Source: Candidatus Ventrousia excrementavium (lineage in GTDB: Bacteria > Bacillota > Clostridia > Oscillospirales > Butyricicoccaceae). From it: a DNA stretch of 64,000 bases. The stretch lies in NCBI GenBank assembly GCA_018714845.1, contig DVMR01000035.1, positions 19,295-83,294 on the forward strand, read 5' to 3'. The position numbers and the translations under genes are program-made. Under the pieces are notes generated by a model that did not search any database, had not been told where the DNA came from, and saw only the letters and a list, made by a program, of their open reading frames with translations. Positions 1 through 9,053 of this stretch are shown one piece after another. Every line of letters starts with the position of its first letter. Position 1 is the first letter of the stretch.

Positions 1-227
1 GTCATGCAAAAGGGAACCCCCACATTTTCAAAACAGCCGAAATCGTAGACCGCTTTTGCCAGCGCGGCCATCTGCCGCGCGTCGCAGTGGGCCTGCGGCA
101 GCGACACACCGCAGGCGTCCATCAGCGCCGATGTCACCATGTTCATCATACCGCCCGGACAGATGCAGGCCGGCCGGTCGGTCTTTTTCTGCTCTAATAT
201 GCGCAAAAGACGCTCTTTTTCTGTCAT
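1..227 (-). CDS. MtaA/uroporphyrinogen decarboxylase-family methyltransferase, N-terminal part (runs off the window)
   Basis: The 75 visible residues begin MTEKERLLRILEQKKTDRP and continue with PGGMMNMV, a conserved D-x-x-x-MA-x-LA-x-A segment and a FENVGVPFCM motif. This pattern is typical of the MtaA/CmuA branch of the uroporphyrinogen decarboxylase fold (PF01208), whose members move methyl groups between corrinoid proteins and thiols, rather than of true HemE. The ATG at 227 has AAGGAA about 8 bases upstream. It is the last visible gene of the minus-strand run and lies 13 bp after the MATE gene. The C-terminal part, with the zinc ligands of the family, is outside the window, so the catalytic class is inferred from the N-terminus only. 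A divergent paralogue lies at 10638. Confidence 0.75.
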   Translation of the reverse strand, partial: MTEKERLLRILEQKKTDRPACICPGGMMNMVTSALMDACGVSLPQAHCDARQMAALAKAVYDFGCFENVGVPFCM

Positions 228-240
228 TATGCTGTTCCTT

Positions 241-1629
241 TCACTGCATTGTCTCCGCGGCGGACTCTGCCACCGGTCTGCCGGCAATGCGATAAATGCC
301 CCTATTCATCCATTTTTTGCTTTTCCAGCGGCCGAACATGATGGCGCCGCGGACACATTCGTCAATGCCTGCAACAATCCAGATGCCGACCGTGCCCCAA
401 GCTGTCAGGTGGACCGAGAGCCATGAGCCGCCGACGGCAATGACCCACATGCAGCAGGCGGCAATAAAAACGGGAACGCTGACATCTCCTGCCCCGCGCA
501 GTCCGCCGACCAGCACCACATTGACCGCGCGGCCCACTTCAACGACGACATTGGCCCACATCAGGTGCCTGCCGATTTCGATAACCTGCGGATTTTGTGT
601 GAAGATGCTGAAAAGCTGGTCAGAAAATACGCAGGCAATCAGGCTGATGGCGCCGGTTTCCAGCACCGACAGCTTTAGGCCGCGCATACATTCGCCGTTT
701 GCCTGCCCGTATTGGCCCGCGCCGATTCGGTGGCCGATCATCAGCTGTGTCGCTGAAGCAATAGCGTTGGTGAACAGCTGGAAAAAGGCGGCGATATTGA
801 GCAGATAGGTCCGCGCCACGATATCGGTTTCGCTCAGGTAATGCAGTACAATGCCGGTGATAATCAGCTGCGTGATATTGTAATTGGCCGAATCAAAAAT
901 GCTGGGAACGCCCAGCGCAAAAATGCTCTTGACGTCAGCCATCCGGATTGCGCGGATGCAGCGGAATACAGCCGGGCTTTCAATCCGGGTAAAGTATACC
1001 ACAGTGAGCAGAACGCTGCAAACCACCTTTGCAATTAGCGTGGCAATGGCTGCGCCTGCAACGCCCATGGGCGGAAGGCCCAGCAGGCCCAGGACCATAA
1101 TCATGTCCAGCACCAGATTGAGCACGCCCATGCTGGCTGAAATATACATCGAAACCCGCGTTTCGCCATGACTGTACAGAATGCTGCTGATGGCGCCCTG
1201 ATACGCGTCAAGCACAATGCCCCAGGCCAGAATCCCCAGATAAGCTGACGCCATGGCGAAAAGCTCGCCCTGGGCGCCCAGCATCTGCAGAAAAGCATCG
1301 TGAAAAACAAGGACCACAGCCGAAATGACGACGCCAAAGGACGTGTTGAGCAGGATGCACAGCAGACCGGTCTGCGAAGCTCTTTCACGGTTACCCCGGC
1401 CCAGATACTGGGCGACCAGAATGCTTGTCGCGCCGCAGACCACGCTGAAAATCAGGCTGCAGAGCGAGGTAATCTGACACGCCGTGCTGACGGCGCTCGA
1501 CGCGAGGTCGCTCACCCGGCTTAAAACATAAACGTCGATGAAGCCCAGAAGGATTCCCAAAATATTGCTGACAAAGATGGGCCATGCCAGCTGAAACAGC
1601 CGAAGCTCTTTTTTCTCTGCGGTGTGCAA
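241..1629 (-). CDS. MATE family multidrug/Na+ exporter
   Basis: About 462 residues with roughly twelve hydrophobic segments and the two-fold MATE layout (LAWPIFVSNILG near the start; GVPSIFDSANYNITQL at the start of the second half). Family members export cationic drugs or metabolites in exchange for Na+ or H+. The start is uncertain. The open frame continues upstream into the ATPase gene without an ATG. The TTG at 1629 gives a protein of normal length but has no clear ribosome binding site. An ATG at 1680 overlaps the ATPase stop (TGATG) but is one base out of frame, and would join the MATE frame if the A-run at 1609-1614 had one more A. The substrate cannot be told from sequence. Confidence 0.82.
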   Translation of the reverse strand: MHTAEKKELRLFQLAWPIFVSNILGILLGFIDVYVLSRVSDLASSAVSTACQITSLCSLIFSVVCGATSILVAQYLGRGNRERASQTGLLCILLNTSFGVVISAVVLVFHDAFLQMLGAQGELFAMASAYLGILAWGIVLDAYQGAISSILYSHGETRVSMYISASMGVLNLVLDMIMVLGLLGLPPMGVAGAAIATLIAKVVCSVLLTVVYFTRIESPAVFRCIRAIRMADVKSIFALGVPSIFDSANYNITQLIITGIVLHYLSETDIVARTYLLNIAAFFQLFTNAIASATQLMIGHRIGAGQYGQANGECMRGLKLSVLETGAISLIACVFSDQLFSIFTQNPQVIEIGRHLMWANVVVEVGRAVNVVLVGGLRGAGDVSVPVFIAACCMWVIAVGGSWLSVHLTAWGTVGIWIVAGIDECVRGAIMFGRWKSKKWMNRGIYRIAGRPVAESAAETMQ

Positions 1630-1678
1630 GGTGTCACATCCAGTTTCAGTGATTTTGCGGCATCTGTCAGGACGTACA

Positions 1679-2770
1679 TCACAGGCGAGCCTGTGATTCG
1701 GCGTCAAACAGATGCACCTTGCTTTTGTCCAGAAACAGCTCCAGGCTTTCGCCCACTTTGGCGCGCACGGACAGGGGAGCCATGACGCGCAGCGCGTGCC
1801 CGTGAAAATCGCCGACCAGCAGAAGCCTGCCGCCCAGGTTTTCATAGCGGTCCAGCACACAGCGGATGGGCTGCAGGTCCCTGCCCGTTCTGCTGACCAG
1901 CAGGTCTTCGGGCCGGATGCCGGCAATCACCTGCTGTCCGTCGCGCGGCAGCAGCGCGGCCTGGTACTGGGGCAGGTCCAGCTGAAAAGCGCCGCAGTCG
2001 AGGACCGCCCGGCCCTGCCGGACCTGCACCGCCGCCGGAATCAGGTTGATTTTTGGCGAGCCGACAAAGCTCGCGACAAACAGACTGGCCGGCTGGTCAT
2101 AGATTTGCTGCGGCGTGCCCAGCTGTTCAATCGTGCCGTTTTTCATCACAGCGACCCGGGTGGCCATGGTCATGGCGTCGACCTGGTCGTGCGTCACATA
2201 AACAAAGGGGACGTGCAGCCGGTGAAACAGGCTGAGAATTTCGGGGCGCAGCCGGGTGCGCAGGCCGTCATCCAGGTTGGACAGCGGCTCGTCAAATAAA
2301 TACAGCTTGCATTCGCCGGCCATGGCGCGCCCCATGGCGACACGCTGCCGCTCGCCGCCTGAGAGCATGTGGGGCTTTTTGCCCAAATGCCGGCCAATGT
2401 CAAGAATGCCCGACACCTTTTCCACTGCCTGGGTCCGTTCTTTCCGCTTCATATGAGCGACCTCGAGGGCGAAGGTCAGGTTTTTGCGAATGCTCATGTG
2501 CGGATAAAGCGCGTAGTTCTGAAAGACCATGCCGATGCCGCGCTGCTGCGGCTCCAGTGCCGTGACGTCCTGCCCGTCAATATACACCTGACCCTCTGAA
2601 GGGCGGACGAGACCTGAGATAATGCGCAGAAGCGTGGTCTTGCCGCAGCCTGAGGGCCCCAGAAGCACCAGAAACTCATCGCAGCCGACATCCAGGCTGA
2701 TGTCCCGCACGGCGGGGCGGTCGCTGTCTTTATACTGCTTGCTGATATGGCTCAAGGTCAATCCTGTCAT
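1679..2770 (-). CDS. ABC transporter ATPase, MalK/UgpC type (second copy)
   Basis: This 363-residue protein powers a sugar-type ABC importer. It has Walker A GPSGCGKTT (residues 38-46), a Q-loop (VFQNYALYP), signature LSGGERQR (136-143), Walker B ending LFDEP (about 157-162), D-loop SNLD and switch histidine VTHDQ. A C-terminal TOBE-like regulatory domain follows from about residue 235. The ATG at 2770 has AGGGTGG five bases upstream and is preferred to a GTG three codons earlier. It lies 10 bp after the DUF4129 gene. The run therefore carries two MalK-type ATPases but only one visible permease pair. Either this one serves another importer or the two ATPases are alternatives. Confidence 0.9.
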   Translation of the reverse strand: MTGLTLSHISKQYKDSDRPAVRDISLDVGCDEFLVLLGPSGCGKTTLLRIISGLVRPSEGQVYIDGQDVTALEPQQRGIGMVFQNYALYPHMSIRKNLTFALEVAHMKRKERTQAVEKVSGILDIGRHLGKKPHMLSGGERQRVAMGRAMAGECKLYLFDEPLSNLDDGLRTRLRPEILSLFHRLHVPFVYVTHDQVDAMTMATRVAVMKNGTIEQLGTPQQIYDQPASLFVASFVGSPKINLIPAAVQVRQGRAVLDCGAFQLDLPQYQAALLPRDGQQVIAGIRPEDLLVSRTGRDLQPIRCVLDRYENLGGRLLLVGDFHGHALRVMAPLSVRAKVGESLELFLDKSKVHLFDAESQARL

Positions 2771-2780
2771 TGCGACCACC

Positions 2781-3716
2781 CTATACCCTTAAATCTTTGA
2801 TGCGCCGCACTTCATCCTCAGAGCATCCTGCCTCGGAATAGCGGGCCTTTTCGTAGATGGCGTGCAGCTCCTGATAACATTCCTCCTGCGGCAGCGCCAC
2901 GAGCTGCTCAATTTCCGCCGGCGCCAGCCATTCGGGAATGGCCTGGCCCCGTCCGCGGCGATGGTTGATGCATTTGCGGTAAATCCGCCGCACTTTGGCC
3001 TCGGGTGAGAAGTCGAGCAGCCGTTCTTTTGTGCCCGCCGAGCCGCTCAGCCGCGTCTCGCGGTCCGCAGTATTGCGCGCTGCAGTGCGGCCGGCTTCCG
3101 GCCGCGCGCGGAGAATAAGACGGCGCGCCAGACTGACAAGGCCCATAACGCACAATACGAGGAGCAGCAGCACGCCGATGATGATGAGCACGGTCTGTAC
3201 GCTGTTGATCAGATTTTCCCAGGGGGAATCGCTCTGCGCCGCAATCTGGTTCATGGCGCCCAGCAGGTCCGTATTGCTCTGAACAGTCAGCTCGTCGCGG
3301 CCCAAGCCGTCTGTTTCAAAAACCGCGCCGAAAATGGCGCCCAGACAGTAAAGAAACAGGGTTTTGAGCTTGTCGAGCAGCGTTCCACTGTAAATTTCGC
3401 GGACCAGAGCCATGCCAATCAGGGTCATGACGAGAAAGACTGCCAGATACAGCGCGCCGGTCTGCGCGATCTTCTTTTGGGGCAGGGAATAGACGCGCAT
3501 GTTGTCGGTCACAAACTTCTGCTGGCGGTGAAAATAACCGTGCAGAAAAAAGTGCAGAATGCCGAAAAGCGTGATGATTTCGCCGAACACAATCGTGCGT
3601 GGAGAGCCGGAAATACGCCCGATGACCTGTGAGGCCACGGCGACAACGCCGATTGTGACATGAAAGCTGCGCATGGAACTGCGCACCCACAGCCGGGCCA
3701 GTGCATTACCTGCCAT
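2781..3716 (-). CDS. membrane protein with C-terminal DUF4129-like domain (MoxR-cluster partner)
   Basis: About 311 residues. There are three or four hydrophobic segments in the N-terminal half and another near residues 182-205 (TVLIIIGVLLLLVL), followed by a basic linker. The soluble tail (from about 235) has R-x-IYRK and ELHAIYEKARYS, the hallmark of the DUF4129 domain found at the C-terminus of transglutaminase-like TgpA proteins. No transglutaminase Cys-His-Asp core is visible. The ATG at 3716 overlaps the end of the DUF58 gene by 11 bp, implying translational coupling. MoxR, DUF58 and TgpA/DUF4129 genes commonly travel together. Known clusters act in envelope or secreted-protein maturation, but the role here is unproven. 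Confidence 0.7.
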   Translation of the reverse strand: MAGNALARLWVRSSMRSFHVTIGVVAVASQVIGRISGSPRTIVFGEIITLFGILHFFLHGYFHRQQKFVTDNMRVYSLPQKKIAQTGALYLAVFLVMTLIGMALVREIYSGTLLDKLKTLFLYCLGAIFGAVFETDGLGRDELTVQSNTDLLGAMNQIAAQSDSPWENLINSVQTVLIIIGVLLLLVLCVMGLVSLARRLILRARPEAGRTAARNTADRETRLSGSAGTKERLLDFSPEAKVRRIYRKCINHRRGRGQAIPEWLAPAEIEQLVALPQEECYQELHAIYEKARYSEAGCSEDEVRRIKDLRV

Positions 3717-4851
3717 AAGCCACCTCCCAAAGCATGACATCGGCATCCTGCAGCAGCCGCTCGGGAAGCTCGCTGCCCGGATATGCCGGTACAATCCAGC
3801 AGGCCTTGACGGCGCGGGCGCAGAGCTCGCGCCACTCGTTGACAACCGATTCGCCCGTCTCAGTGGAAATAAACACCCACGAGACCTTGCGGTTTGGCTG
3901 AGCGTCCATTTTTTCGGCCTGTTCGCGCAAAAGCGCGGCAGCCGTCGGCTCGCCCCGTTCCCTGGGGATTTTCAGCCGGGCCAGACTGTGCTGAATCGCG
4001 GCGCTGTGCTGCGCGTTGGCGCCCCCGCCGATGCGCAGCTGCTCGCCGGACAGGCAGTCGCAGCCGTTGGTGACGAGTGACGTCGTCACGCCCCGGCCGA
4101 TGAACTCGTCAGCCATGGCGGCCGCAATGCGGATGCTCTCTTCAAGCAGCGCATCCGGCTTGAGCAGCGAGTCCCATTCCGTATCGAGAAGAATGGCAAT
4201 CTCCTGCTCGGCGGTAAAGTCGCGGATATTGACGCGCAGCTCGCCGGTCTTGGCCGAGGCCTTCCAGTTGATGTCGCGCATGGGGTCAAAGCTCTGGTAT
4301 TGGCGGATTCCGCGGAAGGTAAAGGGGTCGTCGCAGTCGGATGCGCGGACCACGGTCTCGCCCATCATCCGCTGCGTCGCGACCATCAGCCTGCGCGCAT
4401 CGGTTTTTCCCGGCAGCACGCAGATGCTGCTGTCGACCTTCTGACGCGCCAGAAAGCGCCGGGTGTAGAACAAATCGTTGCCGACAAAGTCAACGCCGTC
4501 AATGGCATAATATCCGCGCCTGGAGCAGAAAAGGGGCAGTTCACGGTCAACGCGCTCGTTGCCGCGCAGCGAAAAAATCTCGCTGCGATAGTTTTTATCG
4601 GAAATGGCCAGGTTGCTCTGGTCCTGAAACTCCAGGCCGCGGTCTACTTCAACATTGACCTTGACTGTGACGAGCGGAATACTTTTGCGATTTTCCACCG
4701 TCGCGGTCAGCAGCACGGCATCGCCCTCGCGGGCCTCTTTTTCGGAAAAGACGACAGAGGCACTCAGCTTGCGGTTCCACAAAAACCGGCATGCCAGCAT
4801 TTGCAGCCAGTAAACTGCGGCAGCACCCAGAACGAACAAAAGAATATTCAC
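3706..4851 (-). CDS. DUF58 domain protein of the MoxR cluster
   Basis: 381 residues starting at a GTG whose last bases overlap the MoxR stop (GTGA), so the two are translationally coupled. An N-terminal membrane segment (about 2-20) precedes a beta-rich region. The DUF58 core follows, with the family signature FRGIRQYQSFDPMRDINWK around residues 175-195. A von Willebrand A-like segment (IAILLDTEWD) then follows. DUF58 proteins are the usual partner of MoxR AAA+ ATPases. The assignment rests on the signature and on context: MoxR upstream and a DUF4129 protein downstream. Confidence 0.88.
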   Translation of the reverse strand: MNILLFVLGAAAVYWLQMLACRFLWNRKLSASVVFSEKEAREGDAVLLTATVENRKSIPLVTVKVNVEVDRGLEFQDQSNLAISDKNYRSEIFSLRGNERVDRELPLFCSRRGYYAIDGVDFVGNDLFYTRRFLARQKVDSSICVLPGKTDARRLMVATQRMMGETVVRASDCDDPFTFRGIRQYQSFDPMRDINWKASAKTGELRVNIRDFTAEQEIAILLDTEWDSLLKPDALLEESIRIAAAMADEFIGRGVTTSLVTNGCDCLSGEQLRIGGGANAQHSAAIQHSLARLKIPRERGEPTAAALLREQAEKMDAQPNRKVSWVFISTETGESVVNEWRELCARAVKACWIVPAYPGSELPERLLQDADVMLWEVAYGR

Positions 4852-5795
4852 GCCGATCGTCCCCAGTTTTCGGTCGGAACCGGTATTTGATCCATGATTT
4901 TTTCCATCATGCGGACGCCGGCCGCCCTGCCCTGGCTGCCCCGGGGAAAAACCAGACGGTGTGCAAGAACGGGGGCGCAAAGGGTTTTGACGTCTTCAGG
5001 CACCACATAGTCACGGCCCGCAATAAAGGCATGAGCGCGAACTGCGCGCAGCAGGGCCAGCGTGCCGCGCGGGCTTACGCCGGACACAATCTCAGCTGTG
5101 GTGCGGGTGGCCTGCACAATCTGCACCATGTAATTCATCAGCTCGGGGTGGACATAAACGCTTTTGTAGGCAGCCTGCATGGCGACCAGATCTTCGACAG
5201 TGCACACCGGCTCCAGCATTTCAAGCGGGGCGTCAACCAAAAAACGGTTCATGATGGCCAGCTCTTCTTCAGGCGTCGGCATTCCCATCGAGATCTGGAT
5301 GAGAAAGCGGTCGAGCTGCGCTTCAGGCAGGGGATAGGTGCCGGCCGTTTCGACCGGATTTTGCGTTGCAATGACGAAAAACGGCTGCTTTAAGGGCAGA
5401 GTCTCGCCGTCAATGGTAATCTGGCGCTCTTCCATGCACTCCAGAAGGCTCGACTGGGTTCGCGGCGTGGCACGGTTGATTTCGTCAGCCAGCAGAATAT
5501 TGCAGAAGGCCGGGCCGCGGCGCAGGACGAACGCGCTTTCTTTTTGATTGTAGTAATTCATGCCGGTCACGTCAGACGGCAGCAGGTCGGGCGTGAACTG
5601 AATGCGGCCGAACTCGGCGTCGACCGACCGTGCCAGCGACTTGGCGAGCACGGTTTTACCCGTGCCGGGCACGTCGTCGAGCAGCACATGCCCGCCGGCC
5701 AGCAGGGCGGTCAGGACCAGGTCAATCTCTTGACTCTTGCCGATGATGACTTTTTCAATATTGCTGCGAATCTCTGTGATTTTCTGATTGTTCAC
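4848..5795 (-). CDS. MoxR family AAA+ ATPase
   Basis: 315 residues. Walker A DVPGTGKT (41-48), Walker B LLADEINRA, sensor ATQNPVE and the arginine-bearing LPEAQLDRF are all present, so the ATPase should be active. MoxR proteins act as chaperone-like remodelers with a DUF58 (VWA-like) partner, which follows directly. The GTG at 5795 has GAGGTG seven bases upstream. An ATG at 5834 would lie inside the permease gene and has no such site. It starts 13 bp after the permease stop, so the trio appears to be co-transcribed with the importer, which is unusual. Confidence 0.92.
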   Translation of the reverse strand: MNNQKITEIRSNIEKVIIGKSQEIDLVLTALLAGGHVLLDDVPGTGKTVLAKSLARSVDAEFGRIQFTPDLLPSDVTGMNYYNQKESAFVLRRGPAFCNILLADEINRATPRTQSSLLECMEERQITIDGETLPLKQPFFVIATQNPVETAGTYPLPEAQLDRFLIQISMGMPTPEEELAIMNRFLVDAPLEMLEPVCTVEDLVAMQAAYKSVYVHPELMNYMVQIVQATRTTAEIVSGVSPRGTLALLRAVRAHAFIAGRDYVVPEDVKTLCAPVLAHRLVFPRGSQGRAAGVRMMEKIMDQIPVPTENWGRSA

Positions 5796-5808
5796 GGGGC
5801 AGGCACCT

Positions 5809-6642
5809 CTACTTATCTCCAGATTTAAAGACATAGGCTTTGATCATCGCTTTTTGTCCGATGAAATAGACGAGCAGCGTGGGAATGGCTGACAAAATGC
5901 CGCCGGCCATGATGCTGGGCAGCGTGCCGGCATTGCCGTACGACGAGTTCATGTATGAGAGCAGCACCGGAAAGGTCCTGTCCCGTTCGTTTAAAATGTA
6001 GATCAGCGGCCCGAACAGGTCAGACCACACACTGATAAATGTGTTGAGAATCATGATGATAAAGACCGGCTTGGCCATGGGAACGACGATTTGCCACAGC
6101 AGCCGGAAATGCCCGCACCCCGCGACCCGCGCCGCGTCCAGAATGGGCTGGGGGATGGTCAGGTAATACTGCCGCAGCAGGAAGATGTAATAGGCATTGC
6201 CCAGAAAGGCGGGCACCCACAGCGGCATCAGTGTCCCGTACCAGCCCAGCTTGACGTAGACGATGAACTGAGGGAAAAAAGTCACGGTACCCGGCATCAT
6301 CATGGTGATGAGCAGCAGCGCCATGATGACTTTTTTGTACCTGAACTTTAAAAAAGCCACTGCATAGGCGACGATTGCGTTGGAAACAACGACGCCGACA
6401 ATATTGATGGCACACAGCTTGACGGTATTCCAGATATAACGCCAGCCGTCATAGTCGGTAAAAAATTTGAGATAGTTGCTGAAGTCAAAGGAATCAACCC
6501 ACCAGTTCATGGGGCGCTCAAAGACCTTGACCGGGTCCTTGAAAGAGGTAATAATCATCCAGAAAAACGGGACGAGCATGGTGACTGCAAACAGCAGAAT
6601 CACTCCGTAGCGGGCAAAAAACTGTATATGCCGTTTTTTCAT
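5809..6642 (-). CDS. carbohydrate-type ABC importer permease (MalG-like)
   Basis: 277 residues with six predicted membrane helices. The cytoplasmic EAA loop that docks on the ATPase reads LDAARVAGCGHFRLLW followed by VVP-x-AKP, as in MalG/UgpE proteins. The start overlaps the stop of the partner permease by one base, so the two are coupled. It forms the importer with the permease at 6642, the binding protein at 7654 and a MalK-type ATPase. Family membership points to sugars, glycerol-phosphate-like molecules or oligosaccharides; the exact ligand is unknown. Confidence 0.92.
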   Translation of the reverse strand: MKKRHIQFFARYGVILLFAVTMLVPFFWMIITSFKDPVKVFERPMNWWVDSFDFSNYLKFFTDYDGWRYIWNTVKLCAINIVGVVVSNAIVAYAVAFLKFRYKKVIMALLLITMMMPGTVTFFPQFIVYVKLGWYGTLMPLWVPAFLGNAYYIFLLRQYYLTIPQPILDAARVAGCGHFRLLWQIVVPMAKPVFIIMILNTFISVWSDLFGPLIYILNERDRTFPVLLSYMNSSYGNAGTLPSIMAGGILSAIPTLLVYFIGQKAMIKAYVFKSGDK

Positions 6643-7574
6643 CAGTCTTCATCACCGCCGTCGTTTTCATAATACACCATGGGCGCTGACACCTTCATCA
6701 CAAGGAAGGACAGCACCATGATAATGATGAACAGAATCCATGCCATTGCACAGGCCTTGCCCATTTTGTGGTACAGGAAAGCGTTTTTATAAAGGTATAG
6801 TGCGTAAAACATGGTGGAGTTGTTGGGGCCGCCGTCTGTAATCAGGTAGCCCGATGTAAAGGTCTGCAGCCCGCCGATGATGTTGGTCAGCAGCTGGAAC
6901 AGAAGGATTGGGCTCATAGAGGGCAGCGTGATGGTGAAAAGCCGCCGCCACCAGCCGGCGCCGGCCAGCAGGGCAGCCTCGTGCAGGTGCCGGGGCACTG
7001 TCTGTAGTCCGGCCAGATAAATGACGATGCCACCGCCGATGCCCCACAGGCTCATGATGGCCAGCGCAATGAGCGACCATCGTTCGTCGCCCAGCCAGTT
7101 GGGACCCTGCACACCGATCAGGCTGAGCAACTGGTTGACAAGCCCGAACCGATAATTGAAGATATACGACCACAAAAGCGCTGCGGCAACGCTCGAAACA
7201 ACGCAGGGCATGTAGTAAATGGTGCGGAGAATGCCCGAATAGGGAAGGTCGCCGTTGAGCAGCATGGCCGTTGCAAGGGAAAGAACCATGTTGATGGGAA
7301 TGGTCATGGCGCAGTACTGGAAGGTTACGCGCAGCGACTTTAAAAAAATCTCTTCCGTGAACAGCTCTTTGTAATTTGCAAGCCCTACCCAGACAGGGTC
7401 ACTGACAATCTTCCATTCGGTAAAGCTGATGTACAGCGAGCCTAAAAGCGGCAGCAGCGTCAGCAGCACAAAGCCGATGACCCATGGGCTGATCCACAGG
7501 AAAAAACGCGGCGTATGTCCCAGCCGTTTGTGCCTGAGCTTTCGAAGCGGCTTTATGATGGTTTTGCCTTTCAT
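6642..7574 (-). CDS. carbohydrate-type ABC importer permease (MalF/UgpA-like)
   Basis: 310 residues with six or more hydrophobic segments and an EAA loop (LHEAALLAGAGWWRRLF, then TLPSM). The ATG at 7574 has GAGGTG about 9 bases upstream. A TTG one codon earlier is possible. It follows the binding-protein gene by 79 bp, a gap filled by a stem-loop, and overlaps the next permease by one base. It is the partner of the MalG-like permease. Confidence 0.92.
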   Translation of the reverse strand: MKGKTIIKPLRKLRHKRLGHTPRFFLWISPWVIGFVLLTLLPLLGSLYISFTEWKIVSDPVWVGLANYKELFTEEIFLKSLRVTFQYCAMTIPINMVLSLATAMLLNGDLPYSGILRTIYYMPCVVSSVAAALLWSYIFNYRFGLVNQLLSLIGVQGPNWLGDERWSLIALAIMSLWGIGGGIVIYLAGLQTVPRHLHEAALLAGAGWWRRLFTITLPSMSPILLFQLLTNIIGGLQTFTSGYLITDGGPNNSTMFYALYLYKNAFLYHKMGKACAMAWILFIIIMVLSFLVMKVSAPMVYYENDGGDED

Positions 7575-7595
7575 CAAGTTTTCACCTCACATAAC

Positions 7596-7623
7596 GGAAA
7601 GCGCCCCGTAAGAGGCGCTTTCC
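7596..7623 (-). other. intercistronic stem-loop after the binding-protein gene
   Basis: A perfect 10-bp inverted repeat (GGAAAGCGCC at 7596-7605, GGCGCTTTCC at 7614-7623) has an 8-base loop. It lies between the stop of the binding-protein gene and the first permease. There is no T-run on the minus strand, so it is unlikely to be a full terminator. Such hairpins often protect the upstream binding-protein message, so that this protein exceeds the permeases. Confidence 0.6.
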
Positions 7624-7653
7624 AGTGGCAGCATACAGACTGAGGAATCGCCT

Positions 7654-9024
7654 TTATTGATTGGCCAGCTCTGCATCCAGCAGTTCCGAGCACTCGGTCT
7701 GGATGGCGTGCATGGCGTCCTCCGGTGTAATCTGATCATCCACCATCTGATAAATGTAGTTGTCCACAACCGCGGTCATTTCCCACCAGCACAGGCACTG
7801 GCCCTGCTGGTTCTGCGAATAGGGCAGCGTCTCGACGCGCAGCGAGTGGTGCTCGGGGCCGCCGGGAATGTCGAGAACCTCGTCGAGCATGGCGACATCC
7901 TTGCGCAGCGGCGTGATAAGACCGGTCTTGGCCATGATGCGCTGGGCCTCGTAGGTCGTCATGAAATAGGCGAATTCTTTGGCAAGTTCGGGATTTTCAG
8001 ACTGCGAGCTGACCGCATAGCCGGCATACAGAACCGGGGTGTCGCCCTCCTGGTGCATGGACTCGGGCAGCGGTGCGATATCCCACTCAAAATCTTCAAT
8101 GGCACTCAGCCAGACAATGTCATAAACACCCGACATGTAAAAGGCGTATTCACCGCCGGCAAAGCCGCCGGTCAGATAGGTGCCGTCGTCAGCAGAGGGA
8201 GCGATGCCGTCATCACTGGCCTGCTTAATCCACTCCAGCGTCTCGAGCGCCTCGGGAGATTCAAATACGACCTCAGTGGGGTTGTTCATATCATCAAGAA
8301 ACTTGCCGCCCTTTGAAAACAGGACATTGAGCCAGTTACCCGTCGCGGTGCTCAGGCCGATTGTGGTGGGAACGCCGTCCGCATCGCGCACCGTGGTGGC
8401 CTCAGCCATTTCGGACAGCTCTTCCCAGGTGGTGTCAGCCGTCGGGTAATCAAGACCGGCTGCATCCAGCATGTCCTTATTGTAGAACAGCACTGTGGTG
8501 CAGGCGCCGACCGGCGTGGCGTAATAGTCGCCCTCATACAGGTAGGCATCATACAGGTTGGTGGAGTAAAGCTCTTCGTCCCACAGTTCCTCATGCTCTT
8601 CATAAATATCTGAAAGGGGCATCAGCATGCCTTCACGCATCCAGCTGAGCAGCGTCTGGGGATGGCCATAAATGACGTCGGGCGACTGGCCGCCGATAAA
8701 CCGGGTCTCAACAGCGGTGCCGTAATCGTCGTTCAGAGCCTCAAAGTGGACTGTCGTGCCGGGGTGCGACGCCATAAAAGCCTCGCAGGCCTCAAGGTCG
8801 CACTCAATCTCAGCGTCCGAGCCCCAGGCGACAAAGGTGATTTCGCCGGTCGGGCCAGTGTATTCTTCACCGGAATCGGAGCCGCTGTCATCTGACGGCG
8901 TAGTATTGTCATCGCCGGCAGGTGTTGTGGGTGTATTATCCTGTGTTTCTGTCTCGGAGTTGTTGCAGGCGACCATGCCCAATAGCATGACGACCGCCAG
9001 CAGCAGCGCTAGGGCTTTTTTCAT
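7654..9024 (-). CDS. extracellular solute-binding lipoprotein, family 1
   Basis: 456 residues. A lipoprotein signal peptide (MKKALALLLAVVMLLG, then MVAC with the lipidated Cys at position 20) is followed by an acidic, Ser/Thr-rich tether (about 21-50). The mature domain opens ITFVAWGSDAEIE and continues through the type I periplasmic-binding fold (LLSWMREGMLMPLSDIYEE; LFYNKDMLDAAGL). It captures substrate at the cell surface for the two permeases downstream. The ATG at 9024 has AAAGGAGAG 9 bases upstream; an earlier in-frame ATG lacks this. A dedicated promoter and a 5' UTR hairpin precede it. Confidence 0.93.
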   Translation of the reverse strand: MKKALALLLAVVMLLGMVACNNSETETQDNTPTTPAGDDNTTPSDDSGSDSGEEYTGPTGEITFVAWGSDAEIECDLEACEAFMASHPGTTVHFEALNDDYGTAVETRFIGGQSPDVIYGHPQTLLSWMREGMLMPLSDIYEEHEELWDEELYSTNLYDAYLYEGDYYATPVGACTTVLFYNKDMLDAAGLDYPTADTTWEELSEMAEATTVRDADGVPTTIGLSTATGNWLNVLFSKGGKFLDDMNNPTEVVFESPEALETLEWIKQASDDGIAPSADDGTYLTGGFAGGEYAFYMSGVYDIVWLSAIEDFEWDIAPLPESMHQEGDTPVLYAGYAVSSQSENPELAKEFAYFMTTYEAQRIMAKTGLITPLRKDVAMLDEVLDIPGGPEHHSLRVETLPYSQNQQGQCLCWWEMTAVVDNYIYQMVDDQITPEDAMHAIQTECSELLDAELANQ

Positions 9025-9053
9025 CGTGCGTTTCTCTCCTTTGCTTTTCTCCA

